A stretch of 64,000 nucleotides of DNA, from contig NZ_QICJ01000015.1 of assembly GCF_003201105.1 (NCBI RefSeq), positions 43,461 to 107,460 of the forward strand. Reading direction: 5' to 3'. Shown one piece after another: positions 53,764 to 62,798 of the stretch (the first letter of the stretch is position 1; every line of letters starts with the position of its first letter). The notes under the pieces were generated by a model. It did no database searches. It was given only the letters and a program-made list of their open reading frames with translations, and was not told the DNA's origin. Made by a program: the position numbers and the translations under genes. The DNA comes from Dyella sp. AtDHG13. GTDB taxonomy: Bacteria; Pseudomonadota; Gammaproteobacteria; Xanthomonadales; Rhodanobacteraceae.

Positions 53764-55467
53764 TTATAAGTTTGGCAACAGATCCTTGTGAACGTCCGTA
53801 ACCGGCTTGCGTGTTGAGTTCGGAAAGCCAAACTCCGAGCCGGGAAGCCATGTTGGACGCTCGCCCCCCGAGGCGAACGCGCGGCCGACAGCCCGGTATA
53901 CCTCAAGATCTTCGATAGCTCCCGTCCAATCCCAGTTTGGATCAAATGTATCTGCTGGCGTGTGATAGACATGTTGGAAGTAGTAGGCAAGCGTCATCCC
54001 CGTATTGCTGGTGGTGCGGCGTTGAAAGCCGCTACTAGCAAACAATGTGGGCACGCCGGCTCTGGCGAAGCTCAACTGATCGGACCGGTAATACAGGCCT
54101 TGCTCAGGAAATGCGTCTGGCGAAAGTTTTCGGCCTTGCTTGGTCGCCGTTGCGATAAATGGCGCTTCAAGCGTTGTCAGGCCAGGGTGAAGAATCATGA
54201 CGTCGTTGGTTGGACCAAAAACATTCATAACATCAATATTGATCCCGCCCACAGTATCGGACAGCGGCAACGCAGGATGCTTAACATAATAGGCAGAACC
54301 TAGCAGTCCTTGCTCCTCGCCGGTGAAGGCAATGAAAAGTACTGATCGACGAAGTTTCGGCGAAGATGCAAACGAGCGTGCCAGCGATAGGACTCCTGCG
54401 ACTCCACTGGCATTGTCTACCGCGCCATTGCAGATTCGGTGACCAAGGGATGCCGGCTCGCAAGTTCCAAGATGATCCCAGTGCGCACTAAAGAAGAAAG
54501 CCTCACTCGGGTCCGATTGGCCCGGCAAGATACCCACGACGTTCTCAGATTTGAACTTAGAAATAGTGTTTTTTAAGGTCACGGAAGCATGTAGTTGCAT
54601 AGGAACTGGGTGAAATTCACGCGTTCCTGCATTCGACATCTGTGCTTCCAAATCTAGGCCAGCCAGATCGAAGACGTCTTTTGCTGACGACTGAGATATC
54701 CATCCTTCAACACTAGCGTGATCTTTGGGGTCGGAAGGATCGTCGATCTGGACCTTGGGGCCAGCATTTGTGTTGACGAGCACTTTGAACGGATAGCCTG
54801 CTGCGTCCGTACGATGAATGATTAGGGCTGCATTTGCACCATGCCGAGCAGCTTCCTCGAACTTGTAGGTATAGCGACCGTAGTAGCTGAGCCGCTTTCC
54901 TCCAAATGGCCCAGTGCTGTCGCTCGACTGCCAATCGGGATCGTTTACGAGCATGACTACCGTTTTTCCTCGGACGTCAGCTCCCTTGTAGTCGTCCCAT
55001 CCAGCATCCGGCGCAACAATGCCGTAGCCCACGAACACCATTTCCGAGTCGTGGAGCGAAACAAGCGATTTCGGTGTCTTTGTCCAAACGACGACGTCGG
55101 ATCCTTGATTCAATCTCAGGCTACCGTGATCGCTGGTAACTTCAAGAACAGGCGAGGTTGCGGGCGTTAGAGTTACCAAGGGGACGTCTTGAATCCAGCG
55201 CCCGTGGTAGCCAGGCTCGAGCCCGGCCCTCTTCATCTGAGCCCGGATGTACTCCACGGCATCTGCGGCCTGCGGCGTCCCCGGCATCCGACCTCCAAGT
55301 TGATCTGAAGCCAAGTACTTGGTGTCTTGACGCAGGCGCTCAACGTCAAAGTCACTGGCAGAGGCGACGGCCTTTGCTTGACTCACCAAGTTCAGTAGTG
55401 CCAATCCAAGTAGTGCCGCTGAACGCGATCTCACGGTCCTTTTCCTTGCAAGGCTAGTAACTCCCAT
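53764..55467 (-). CDS. Exported M28-family zinc aminopeptidase
   Basis: The 567-residue protein has an N-terminal signal segment (SAALLGLALLNLVSQAKAVA), a protease-associated (PA) domain (about residues 140-290) and an M28 peptidase domain. Metal ligands are visible: HWDHLGT (first His and Asp), NGAVDNASGVAG (bridging Asp), FTGEEQGLLGS (catalytic and metal Glu), NIDVMN and, near the end, YHTPADT (His). ATG 55467 is chosen because it precedes the signal peptide closely. It would act in the periplasm or outside the cell on peptides. It is divergent from the NmrA gene, 108 bases apart. Confidence 0.92.
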   Translation of the reverse strand: MGVTSLARKRTVRSRSAALLGLALLNLVSQAKAVASASDFDVERLRQDTKYLASDQLGGRMPGTPQAADAVEYIRAQMKRAGLEPGYHGRWIQDVPLVTLTPATSPVLEVTSDHGSLRLNQGSDVVVWTKTPKSLVSLHDSEMVFVGYGIVAPDAGWDDYKGADVRGKTVVMLVNDPDWQSSDSTGPFGGKRLSYYGRYTYKFEEAARHGANAALIIHRTDAAGYPFKVLVNTNAGPKVQIDDPSDPKDHASVEGWISQSSAKDVFDLAGLDLEAQMSNAGTREFHPVPMQLHASVTLKNTISKFKSENVVGILPGQSDPSEAFFFSAHWDHLGTCEPASLGHRICNGAVDNASGVAGVLSLARSFASSPKLRRSVLFIAFTGEEQGLLGSAYYVKHPALPLSDTVGGINIDVMNVFGPTNDVMILHPGLTTLEAPFIATATKQGRKLSPDAFPEQGLYYRSDQLSFARAGVPTLFASSGFQRRTTSNTGMTLAYYFQHVYHTPADTFDPNWDWTGAIEDLEVYRAVGRAFASGGERPTWLPGSEFGFPNSTRKPVTDVHKDLLPNL

Positions 55468-55575
55468 GATAGTAGTTACGTCGTGGCGTATACGCAAGTG
55501 CGCGGCTGTGACCGCCATTAGGCCCGCCTGCTTGCTCATCTAGACGCCTACGCTCATCACCAAGTGGAGACAACG

Positions 55576-56658
55576 ATGGCTTTATCGACCTCTCAGATCT
55601 TTGTTATCGGAGGCACAGGCGCCCAAGGCTTGCCTGTCATCAAGGCATTGGTCGCTGACGAAAAATACTCCGTACGATTTCTCAGCCGCGATCCAGATTC
55701 TCAGCGGGCGAAGTCACTGCAAGCCCTTGGCAATGTCACTAGCCTCAAGGGAACGTTCGCCGATGAAGCAGTGCTACGCGAAGGCTTTCGCGGATGTGAT
55801 GGCGCCTTTGTCAATATTGACGGCTTTAACACGGGCGAAAAGACCGAGATGTATTGGGCCATTCGCTGTTACGAGATTGCGCTCGAAGAAGGGGTCAGGT
55901 TCTTTGTCTATGGGAATCTCGACTACGCCATAAAGAAGGGTGGCTACGATTCCAAGTTCCGAGTCGGTCATTACGACGGCAAGGGACGCATTGGCGAATG
56001 GATCCTATTTCAGAACCAAGCAAACGGCGGGAGGATGGGGGCCGCGTTGTTTACCAGTGGTCCCTATATGGAGATGGCTATCTCAGCAAGGACTCCAATG
56101 TCTCCAACTGTAGAGGACGGAGTTGTGACTTGGAGGGTACCGCTGGGCAGCGGCGCGGTCCCGCACGTCGCTCTCGATGACTGTGGATTCTATGTTCGCT
56201 GGCTGTTTGACAATGCAGATTCAGCGAATGGAATGAACCTGGAAGTCGCTATCGAACACGTTGACTACCAGAACCTCGCAGCCGCCTTCGAAAAGGTGAC
56301 CGGGCATCCGGCGCGATACATCGATACAGACATCTCTTCCTACTGGAACGGTCCGCTCAAAGTAGCCGCAGGTCTTTCTGCGGGATACAACGCGGACATT
56401 GCTGATAAAAGTACGATGAGCTTTCGTGACAATTTCACAGGCTTTTGGAATGTATGGAAGCATGGGGTAGTTCAGAGAGACTACGAGCTTCTAGATCGAA
56501 TTCATCCGCAAAGGGTCCGAAGCGTCGAGGATTGGCTTAAGCGAGAGGATCAGCGCGGAAGAGAGCTTGGCAAGGGAGGTCTTTGGGAGCGAATTCAACC
56601 AGAGAACATCACTCCCATTCTTAAGCTTAGTGAAGATAGAGGACGAGGCATCTTGTAA
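55576..56658 (+). CDS. NmrA-like NAD(P)-binding protein
   Basis: The 360-residue atypical SDR has the nucleotide motif VIGGTGAQGLPVIKAL near residue 11. FLSRDPDSQRAKSLQALG, then GCDGAFVNIDGF, continues the Rossmann fold. The usual SDR Tyr-x-x-x-Lys pair is replaced, as in NmrA/HSCARG redox sensors. ATG 55576 has a GGAG ribosome site 6 bases before, so it is preferred to GTG 55564. The late segment FRDNFTGFWNVWKHGVVQRD is unassigned. It may sense the NADP/NADPH ratio; no enzyme activity is claimed. Confidence 0.85.
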   Translation: MALSTSQIFVIGGTGAQGLPVIKALVADEKYSVRFLSRDPDSQRAKSLQALGNVTSLKGTFADEAVLREGFRGCDGAFVNIDGFNTGEKTEMYWAIRCYEIALEEGVRFFVYGNLDYAIKKGGYDSKFRVGHYDGKGRIGEWILFQNQANGGRMGAALFTSGPYMEMAISARTPMSPTVEDGVVTWRVPLGSGAVPHVALDDCGFYVRWLFDNADSANGMNLEVAIEHVDYQNLAAAFEKVTGHPARYIDTDISSYWNGPLKVAAGLSAGYNADIADKSTMSFRDNFTGFWNVWKHGVVQRDYELLDRIHPQRVRSVEDWLKREDQRGRELGKGGLWERIQPENITPILKLSEDRGRGIL

Positions 56659-56753
56659 GGCTTACGTCGACTCCGTCGGACTTACTGCAGCGGGCAAGTG
56701 AAGACTGCACTTGCTCAACCCTCTCAATCTTCGAAATGCATCGAGGTGCTCGG

Positions 56754-57269
56754 ATGAGCGATATCTCAATCAGCGCTATGCGGCCAAGCGAGACTGTCCG
56801 TTTTGGCGAAATATGGATCCCATGGCTCAGAGATTCGATGGGTAGAGCTCCCGAGCAGGAAGATTTGCGGATCATGGCATCCCCACTTACTTACTATCGC
56901 GAACAGGGCGGCGAAGTATTCGTCGCTCGCTTGAAGAACGAAGTTGTCGGCGTAGTTGCGGTAAAGAGCATTGGAGGCGGCAATTATGAGTTCGCCAAGC
57001 TCGTGGTCCACGAAGTAGCCAGGGGCCTGGGGATCGGGCGGCTGTTAGTACAACGCTGCTTGATTTTTGTGAGTGAGTGCGCGGGAAAAGCACTATATCT
57101 GCAGTCGTTTTATGCCCTAGATACGGCGATTCAACTCTATAAAAGGATGGGATTCGTCCAGGTTGATGCCCCCGATGGCATGCATGTTCTTGCTAGAACG
57201 GAAATTGTGATGAAAGCACAGAGAAACACTTCATCGGCCATGAATTTTTCCAAGTATTCCAGCGAATGA
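56754..57269 (+). CDS. GNAT-family N-acetyltransferase
   Basis: The 171-residue protein has the acetyl-CoA-binding motif A in KLVVHEVARGLGIGRLLVQR near residue 84 (R-G-x-G-I-G). The motif B region is ALYLQSFYALDTAIQLYKRM followed by GFVQ. ATG 56754 has a GAGG site upstream. The N-terminal third (ISAMRPSETVRFGEIWIPWL) is not clearly of GNAT type and may bind the acceptor. It follows the NmrA gene by 95 bases on the same strand. Confidence 0.85.
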   Translation: MSDISISAMRPSETVRFGEIWIPWLRDSMGRAPEQEDLRIMASPLTYYREQGGEVFVARLKNEVVGVVAVKSIGGGNYEFAKLVVHEVARGLGIGRLLVQRCLIFVSECAGKALYLQSFYALDTAIQLYKRMGFVQVDAPDGMHVLARTEIVMKAQRNTSSAMNFSKYSSE

Positions 57270-57347
57270 ACGACGTTTTACACCCTGTCGCCGGTGGTCA
57301 CAGTCACCTCCAGAAGGCTCCTTCATAAAACGATAGCGTCGAATTCT

Positions 57348-57656
57348 ATGGTGGTTTGCAAGAGCAGCTTCTTCCGCGCCGTGTCGTCGACGCCAGATGA
57401 TGATCTGTATGCATCGATGCAGATAGTCGTGCCAAATATCCAAGCGAATGCTGAACTGGTCATCGCGCGGCTTGGAACGATGGACTCGATTCTTCTGCCA
57501 ATTTTTGTCAGCGGTGACAAGCATGTCCTCAGTGATCTCTTGGGCGGACTTCCAAACCCGATCGTCATCATGCTCGCGGGAAAGGCATCTCTGCTCTTCT
57601 TGCTGACGCCGATGCTCCTGGGCGTGAGCCTGCTGCTTGCCAGGCGCTGGCCTTGA
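57348..57656 (+). CDS. Hypothetical protein with one C-terminal membrane segment
   Basis: The 102-residue frame is likely coding only in its second half. It reads MQIVVPNIQANAELVIARLG, then a C-terminal hydrophobic segment IVIMLAGKASLLFLLTPMLL followed by GVSLLLARRWP. No ribosome site is visible and the N-terminus may be truncated. It is followed after 88 bases by a terminator-like hairpin. The reverse-strand frames here look less protein-like. Confidence 0.4.
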   Translation: MVVCKSSFFRAVSSTPDDDLYASMQIVVPNIQANAELVIARLGTMDSILLPIFVSGDKHVLSDLLGGLPNPIVIMLAGKASLLFLLTPMLLGVSLLLARRWP

Positions 57657-57744
57657 ATAACCTGGGTGGCCGGCGCTGGCCAGTTCGATGGTGGTGAGCG
57701 CCTGAGGTCGGGGATCACCTGCGTGGTTCGCCACCCCTACGATG

Positions 57745-57779
57745 AAAAGGGCCGGCCGCCTGATGGGCGGCCGCTTTCG
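57745..57779 (+). terminator. Terminator-like hairpin upstream of oxdC
   Basis: AAAAGG is followed by the stem GGCCGCC (57754-57760) with GGCGGCC (57766-57772) and a short T-rich tail (CTTTCGTTT). It isolates the oxalate decarboxylase segment from the transcript on its left. Confidence 0.65.
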
Positions 57780-58103
57780 TTTATGCGCTTTCATAACGAG
57801 GCCCAGCCCGTGGGAGTTGGCTACATCGCTATGCCATCGAGAGGGCAGCCTGCACACGGGAGATCGATCCATAGAGCTTTCCCTATGGATGACAAAAAAA
57901 ATCCCGAATATCGCAAGCGCAGGACGATCCCTATGATCGTTTCAGCTCCTGAAGCAACGGCCGCGATCACGTAGGCGTCCTTCAGCAGCCCATGCACGCA
58001 TTCGTCCTAGAGGGACCTCGCGTGAATCTAAGCAAGCCCCGTTTGCTGAAGCTCCCTGGAGCGCTTGCAGGTAGACGTGTGGCTGATGGCATAGGACACG
58101 ACC
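57780..58103. other. Upstream region of oxdC
   Basis: This 324-bp stretch has no convincing gene; the short ORFs crossing it have no family features. It must carry the oxdC promoter. An AGGA ribosome site (58091-58094) lies 9 bases before the ATG. I could not identify a LysR-type dyad in it. Confidence 0.5.
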
Positions 58104-59363
58104 ATGACCGACATTACCCGCCGCAAGCTCTTGGTGAACGCGGCCGCATCAGCCGCTGCGCTCGGCGTCGCGGCATCCGCCAAGGCTTTCCCCACCTTCG
58201 GTAATCCCGATCGTCCGCCCGAAGGACGCATCAACGCCAAGAGCCCCAGCAGCTTGTCCGATCCGGGTCCCCAGAACCCGGCCATCGCCAATCAGTTTCC
58301 CTCTTTCCAGGATCCACCGGCAACCGATATCAATGGCATGCCGCTGTTCTGGGCATCGTTCAACAACGCGCACAAGCGTTACCAGAATGGCGGCTGGGCG
58401 CGCGAAGTGACTCAGGACGACTTTGCCATCTCCGAAGACATTTCGGGCGTGAACATGCGCCTTGCCGCCAATGGCATTCGCGAGATGCATTGGCACCAGC
58501 AAGCCGAATGGGCGATCATGCTCAACGGCAAATGCCGCATTACCATCCTTGATGCGCAAGGACGTCCGCAAGTTGCTGATGTCAAAACGGGCGATCTCTG
58601 GTATTTCCCGCCCGGCTTGCCGCACTCCTTGCAAGGCCTTGGCCCGGATGGCGCAGAGTTTTTGCTTGCCTTCGACAATGGCCGCTCTTCGGAATTCAAC
58701 ACATTGCTGTTGACCGACTGGATCGCTCACACGCCGCCAGACATCCTCGCCGCCAATTTCGGTGTTCCAGCTGAAGAGTTCAAGAATATCCCGCTGGACA
58801 ATCTATGGATTTTCCAGGGCAAGGACCCCGGACCCCTCTCCAGTGCGCAAAGCGCCGCGCAATCGCCGTTGGGCGCACCGGAACATCCGTTTATCTTCTC
58901 GCTCGGCGACATGACGCCGAACAAGCAGACGCGCGGCGGTACCGTGCGGATTGCCGACAGCAGTAACTTCAAGGTGTCCACCACCGTCGCTGCGGCGCTT
59001 GTCACGGTCAAGCCTGGTGGCATGCGCGAGCTTCACTGGCACCCCAATGCCGACGAGTGGCAGTACTACATCGCCGGCGAAGCACGCATGACCGTGTTCG
59101 ACACGGGTCCGAAGGCTGCCACCGCCGATTTCCGTGCCGGCGACATCGGCTACGTCAAGAAGAGTCTCGGTCACTACGTGCAGAACACTGGCAAGACCGA
59201 CCTGGTCTTCCTGGAGATCTTCAAGTCCGACCATTATGCGGAAGTCTCGCTGTCGGACTGGTTGAAGCACACGCCGCCCCAGCTCGTGCAGGAACACCTC
59301 GGCATCGACCCGAAAGTCCTCGCTGGCATTCCCGAAGTACGCGCCGACGTGCTTCCCCTCTAG
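58104..59363 (+). CDS. oxdC: Tat-exported bicupin oxalate decarboxylase
   Basis: The 419-residue Mn-dependent enzyme converts oxalate to formate and CO2, consuming a proton. A Tat signal opens the protein (MTDITRRKLLVNAAASAAAL, Arg6-Arg7, AKA cleavage region). Cupin 1 has H129-W-H131...E135 and a later LPHSLQ histidine. Cupin 2 has HWHPNADEWQYYIAG and LGHYVQN. Both metal sites therefore look complete. The lid loop over site 1 reads SSEFNT with Glu197, the residue equivalent to catalytic Glu162 of B. subtilis OxdC (SENS), so decarboxylase rather than oxidase activity is expected. The following gene is an Nramp metal transporter. Confidence 0.93.
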   Translation: MTDITRRKLLVNAAASAAALGVAASAKAFPTFGNPDRPPEGRINAKSPSSLSDPGPQNPAIANQFPSFQDPPATDINGMPLFWASFNNAHKRYQNGGWAREVTQDDFAISEDISGVNMRLAANGIREMHWHQQAEWAIMLNGKCRITILDAQGRPQVADVKTGDLWYFPPGLPHSLQGLGPDGAEFLLAFDNGRSSEFNTLLLTDWIAHTPPDILAANFGVPAEEFKNIPLDNLWIFQGKDPGPLSSAQSAAQSPLGAPEHPFIFSLGDMTPNKQTRGGTVRIADSSNFKVSTTVAAALVTVKPGGMRELHWHPNADEWQYYIAGEARMTVFDTGPKAATADFRAGDIGYVKKSLGHYVQNTGKTDLVFLEIFKSDHYAEVSLSDWLKHTPPQLVQEHLGIDPKVLAGIPEVRADVLPL

Positions 59364-59444
59364 CCATACCACCTGATCGCGACGGAGCGCCGTGGTGCTC
59401 CGTCGCGTGGCCGCCGCCGCGCACTATTCAGAGAGGGCGAATCA

Positions 59445-60740
59445 GTGAATATGTACTCCGAGTCAGCGACGTTAGTGACCGCCGCAGCACCCGCGGGATA
59501 TATCGACCTGGCAACACAAGAGGCGCTGCGCGGCAAACGGGCTGGCGTCAAGGCGCTTTGGCCGTTCATCGGCCCCGCTGTGATCGCCTCTGTGGGCTAT
59601 ATGGACCCAGGCAATTTCGCCACGAATATTCAGGCGGGTTCGCGGTACGGCTATCGGCTACTTTGGGTGGTGCTGGCCGCCAATCTGATCGCCATGCTGT
59701 TTCAGGCGATGTCCGCCAAGCTGGGCATCGTGACTGGGCGGAATCTCGCGCAACTGTGCCGGCAGCATTTTTCCAGCCGCGTCGTCATCGGCATGTGGAT
59801 CGCTTCCGAGCTGGCCGCCATCGCGACCGACTTGGCGGAATTTCTCGGTGGTGCGATCGGCTTGTCACTGCTATTCCATCTCTCGATGTTGGCGTCGCTC
59901 GTTCTGACCGGTGTAGCGACATGCGCCATCGTGTCGTTGGACAAGCGCGGTTTCAGGCCGCTGGAGATCGTCATCATTGCGCTGGTGGCCGTCATCGGCC
60001 TGAGTTACCTCGCGGAGCTGGTGATCGTTCCTTCGGACTGGCATGCAGTGCTCTACCACTCGGTAATGCCTGAGCTGCCTGACCATGACTCCGTGCTTCT
60101 GTCGGTAAGTATCGTCGGCGCGACGATCATGCCGCATACGCTTTACCTCCATTCGAGCCTGACGCAGCAACGCACCGTGGCGTGCGGCGACGCGGAGCGT
60201 CGAAAGCTGTTGGGTTTTTCCAATAAAGAAGTGGTCGTCGCACTGGGTGTTGCAGGCGCGATCAATATGGCGATGGTCGTCATGTCGTCCAATGCATTCC
60301 ATCTCAGCGCACCGGCAACGGCCGATATAGCCAGCGCTTATCGCACGCTTGGCCCAGCACTGGGTGCGGGTGCCGCCGGCCTCTTCCTGGTTTCGCTGAT
60401 CGCATCAGGCGTATCAAGTTCGGCCGTGGGCACCATGGCCGGCCAAGTGATCATGCAGGGTTTCGTGGGGTATCGCATTCCGGTCTGGCTGCGCCGCGCC
60501 ATCACCATGGTGCCGGCATTCGTGGCAGCGCTGTACTTCGACCCTGTTCGTTCGATGATTTTCAGCCAGGTCGTCTTGAGCTTCGTGCTGCCACTACCAC
60601 TCGTCGCACTGGTGGTTCTCTCCTCGAGACGTTCGGTCATGGGGGAGTTCAAAACAACGACTTCTACGCTGTTGGCGGCCTCCTTGTTCACCGTACTGAT
60701 CATCGCGCTCAACGCAGTTCTCCTGATTGGATTGCTTTGA
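59445..60740 (+). CDS. mntH: Nramp-family divalent-metal transporter (MntH type)
   Basis: The 431-residue carrier has about 11 membrane segments. The metal-binding motif of segment 1 is GYMDPGNFATNIQAGSRYGY (DPGN), and that of segment 6 is GATIMPHTLYLHSSL (MPH). These are the Mn2+/Fe2+ ligands of bacterial MntH. GTG 59445 is preferred because GAGAGGG lies 7 bases before; ATG 59451 is an alternative. It lies 81 bases after oxdC and 49 bases before tatA. Import of Mn2+ for OxdC is a reasonable inference from this position. Confidence 0.92.
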   Translation: MNMYSESATLVTAAAPAGYIDLATQEALRGKRAGVKALWPFIGPAVIASVGYMDPGNFATNIQAGSRYGYRLLWVVLAANLIAMLFQAMSAKLGIVTGRNLAQLCRQHFSSRVVIGMWIASELAAIATDLAEFLGGAIGLSLLFHLSMLASLVLTGVATCAIVSLDKRGFRPLEIVIIALVAVIGLSYLAELVIVPSDWHAVLYHSVMPELPDHDSVLLSVSIVGATIMPHTLYLHSSLTQQRTVACGDAERRKLLGFSNKEVVVALGVAGAINMAMVVMSSNAFHLSAPATADIASAYRTLGPALGAGAAGLFLVSLIASGVSSSAVGTMAGQVIMQGFVGYRIPVWLRRAITMVPAFVAALYFDPVRSMIFSQVVLSFVLPLPLVALVVLSSRRSVMGEFKTTTSTLLAASLFTVLIIALNAVLLIGLL

Positions 60741-60789
60741 CTGGCGCGCAGTCTGAATTCATTCCCTTTAGCTCACCGAGATACACATC

Positions 60790-61017
60790 ATGGGTTCGTT
60801 TAGCGCTTTTCATTGGGTTGTCGTGCTCGCCGTCGTCGTGCTGGTCTTTGGAACGGGAAAGCTTCGCTCCATCGGCAGTGACCTCGGCGCCGCGGTCAAA
60901 GAGTTCAAGAAGAATATCGATGACGAAAAGCCAACGCTGGCCATCACCGATCCGCTAGAGCGCAAACCTGTATCGCCAATGGATACAAGCGCAGCCAAGT
61001 CGAAGCAAGAAGCTTGA
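60790..61017 (+). CDS. tatA: Sec-independent translocase subunit TatA
   Basis: The 75-residue protein has one N-terminal membrane helix followed by an amphipathic helix: [20 protein letters not shown], then [19 protein letters not shown]. The FGxxKL hinge and the conserved Phe in KEFKKN mark the TatA/E type. It forms the transmembrane pore of the Tat pathway. It follows the Nramp gene and is separated from tatB-tatC by two genes, unlike the usual tatABC order. Confidence 0.93.
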   Translation: MGSFSAFHWVVVLAVVVLVFGTGKLRSIGSDLGAAVKEFKKNIDDEKPTLAITDPLERKPVSPMDTSAAKSKQEA

Positions 61018-61119
61018 GCCCCGTGGTTTGGAGCTGAGGCTCCTGCACCCAAGCTCCGCTACCTACGTCGCTTCTCATTCCCCAGATTTCCTCCACCTAT
61101 TCCAAAGAAGGATATGTTT

Positions 61120-61689
61120 ATGTCCAGGTTCTCCCGGCCTCGCCCGATCAGCGCCCGCATCAAAGGCCCCGTGGCGCTCATCCTCACCATGCTTGTCACA
61201 GGCTGCTCGGGCGTCTTGCAGACCACCTGGTCCCAACCCTCGGATACGGTTCAAACGTGGGCCCCGTCGATGGATACCCTTCCCGTGCAAGTTCATCAGC
61301 AGTCGTCAGAGCCAGGCGCTGTGGTTACACCGATGGCCGCACCCCATCTGACGTTCGTTACCGCATCCAGTGCGGCCAGCGTTCCATCGAATGTCGGCGA
61401 ATTTGCTGCCCGCCGCGTGGTGCTGTACGTGGGCGGCGAGCAGGTCCCCACGCCGGAGACCTATTGCAAGACAACGGCCACTCTTTACTCGCTACCCAAG
61501 GCGCAAGGTGTCCTTGTCGCCGCGGCACTGTGCGACGGGAGTCGGCTGGTCGACAGCTACCGCCGCGTCTACAGCGCTAGCGACATCCAGCAACAAGGCT
61601 GGGGCAAGGTGGTCAAAACGATGAAATCCAAGCTGCTCTGGGGACTCTCCTCGCAGTCGGAGTTCTCGGACCTTAGTTACAACGGCTGA
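61120..61689 (+). CDS. Hypothetical lipoprotein in the tat/oxdC cluster
   Basis: The 189-residue protein has a lipobox (LILTMLVTGC, acylated Cys29). The AAGAAGGA ribosome site at 61105-61112 fits ATG 61120 (7 bases) and not ATG 61114. The mature part has no family I recognise. It includes RRVVLYVGGEQVPTPETYC and VAAALCDGSRLVDSYRRVYS, giving two cysteines that could form a disulfide. It is anchored to a membrane on the periplasmic side, where OxdC would act. Confidence 0.8.
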   Translation: MSRFSRPRPISARIKGPVALILTMLVTGCSGVLQTTWSQPSDTVQTWAPSMDTLPVQVHQQSSEPGAVVTPMAAPHLTFVTASSAASVPSNVGEFAARRVVLYVGGEQVPTPETYCKTTATLYSLPKAQGVLVAAALCDGSRLVDSYRRVYSASDIQQQGWGKVVKTMKSKLLWGLSSQSEFSDLSYNG

Positions 61690-61741
61690 TACCGAGCCCT
61701 GGTGCCGATGCCGTGATCGCGCGCGTGAACTTGGGCCCTGA

Positions 61742-61781
61742 GCGCCAGACCGTCTGGCGCCTTGCCGGCGTTCGATATAAT
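61742..61781 (+). promoter_or_regulatory. Inverted repeat and consensus -10 box in front of the second LysR gene
   Basis: GCGCCAGA-CCG-TCTGGCGC (61742-61760) is a perfect 8-bp inverted repeat. A consensus TATAAT follows at 61776-61781. The start codon GTG at 61791 begins only 10 bases after the -10 box, so the mRNA may be leaderless or nearly so. The repeat covers the -35 position and may be an operator or the terminator of the lipoprotein gene. Confidence 0.6.
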
Positions 61782-61790
61782 GTAACGCAG

Positions 61791-62717
61791 GTGAGAAATG
61801 CCACACTTCGCCAGCTCAGAACCTTTGTGATTGTCGCGCGCAGACAGAGTTTTTCGCGCGCCGCCGAGGAGCTGCACCTAACCCAGCCTGCCGTCTCCGA
61901 GCATATCAAGCAGCTTGAAATGCATGTGGGTGCCCCTCTATTCGAAAAGTTGGGCAAGCGTATCTTCCTGACGCGGGCCGGTGAGGAGATGCTGAGGCAT
62001 AGCCACGACATCATCGAGCAGTTCGCCAAAGCCGAAGCGGCGATGGAGCGTGTTAGAAACACCTCGGAGAACCGTCTTCGCGTTGGCATGATTACCGCGG
62101 GTGGCTATCTGTTCCCCCACATGCTGGGTGTGTTCATGCGCGAGCACGAAGGTATCGAACTGGAAGTGGTCGTTCAGAACCACGACGGGTTGATGCAACA
62201 GCTCGATGAAAACCTGATGGACATCGCCGTGATGGTGGGCGCCTCGAAGAACGCTGCCGTCGTTAGCCAACCGTTTGCACCCCATCCTTTCGTGATTGTC
62301 GCTGCGCCCGACCATCCCCTCGCGCAGGCCAGGCGCATCGCTCTGCCCACCTTGGCGAAAGAGCGTTTCCTCGTGCGTGAAGTGGGTTCCGACACCTGGA
62401 AAATGATGAAGCAGCGCCTGCTCGACGAGCTGGATGGGCCTGTAGCGACGCTCGAGATAGCCAGCACCGAGGCGATCAAGCAAGGCGTCATCGCCGGCCT
62501 GGGAGTGAGCTTTTTGTCGTCGCACACCATTGGAGCCGAGTTGGAGGCTGGCGTGCTGACGGTGTTGGATGTTGACGGTTTTCCGGTGATGGATCATTGG
62601 CAGATGGCTTATCGCGCCGACAAGCGACTCAGCGGCGTTGCTCTGGCCTTCAAGGACTTCCTGCTCAACGAAGGCGCAGCGCACATTTTGCGGTTTTCGA
62701 AGCAGCGCTCGCCATAA
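61791..62717 (+). CDS. LysR-family regulator, CbbR-like
   Basis: The 308-residue regulator begins at GTG 61791 with MRNATLRQLRTFVIVARRQS. This gives the CbbR-type opening (ATLRQLRxF) and the helix-turn-helix FSRAAEELHLTQPAVSEHIK. The effector domain follows (RLRVGMITAGGYLFPHMLG, then a LVREVGSDTWKMMKQRL region and the GVIAGLGVSFLSSHTI segment). It lies between tatA and tatB, so it most simply regulates the oxdC-tat cluster. The inducer (oxalate or formate?) is unknown. Confidence 0.9.
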   Translation: MRNATLRQLRTFVIVARRQSFSRAAEELHLTQPAVSEHIKQLEMHVGAPLFEKLGKRIFLTRAGEEMLRHSHDIIEQFAKAEAAMERVRNTSENRLRVGMITAGGYLFPHMLGVFMREHEGIELEVVVQNHDGLMQQLDENLMDIAVMVGASKNAAVVSQPFAPHPFVIVAAPDHPLAQARRIALPTLAKERFLVREVGSDTWKMMKQRLLDELDGPVATLEIASTEAIKQGVIAGLGVSFLSSHTIGAELEAGVLTVLDVDGFPVMDHWQMAYRADKRLSGVALAFKDFLLNEGAAHILRFSKQRSP

Positions 62718-62798
62718 GCATTCCTCTAGTCCAACCAAAGGCGTCGTCGATGCTCAGGTTGGACATCAGCGCAACCTCTGCGCCGTTTAAGGAAATTT

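Noticed and set aside
57231..57872. A 213-residue minus-strand frame between the GNAT gene and oxdC
   Set aside because: It is Arg/His-rich without motifs, and the plus-strand frame here has a better membrane-protein pattern.
58104..59363. Oxalate oxidase or a storage-type bicupin
   Set aside because: The site-1 lid loop keeps the catalytic Glu (SSEFNT), which fits a decarboxylase.
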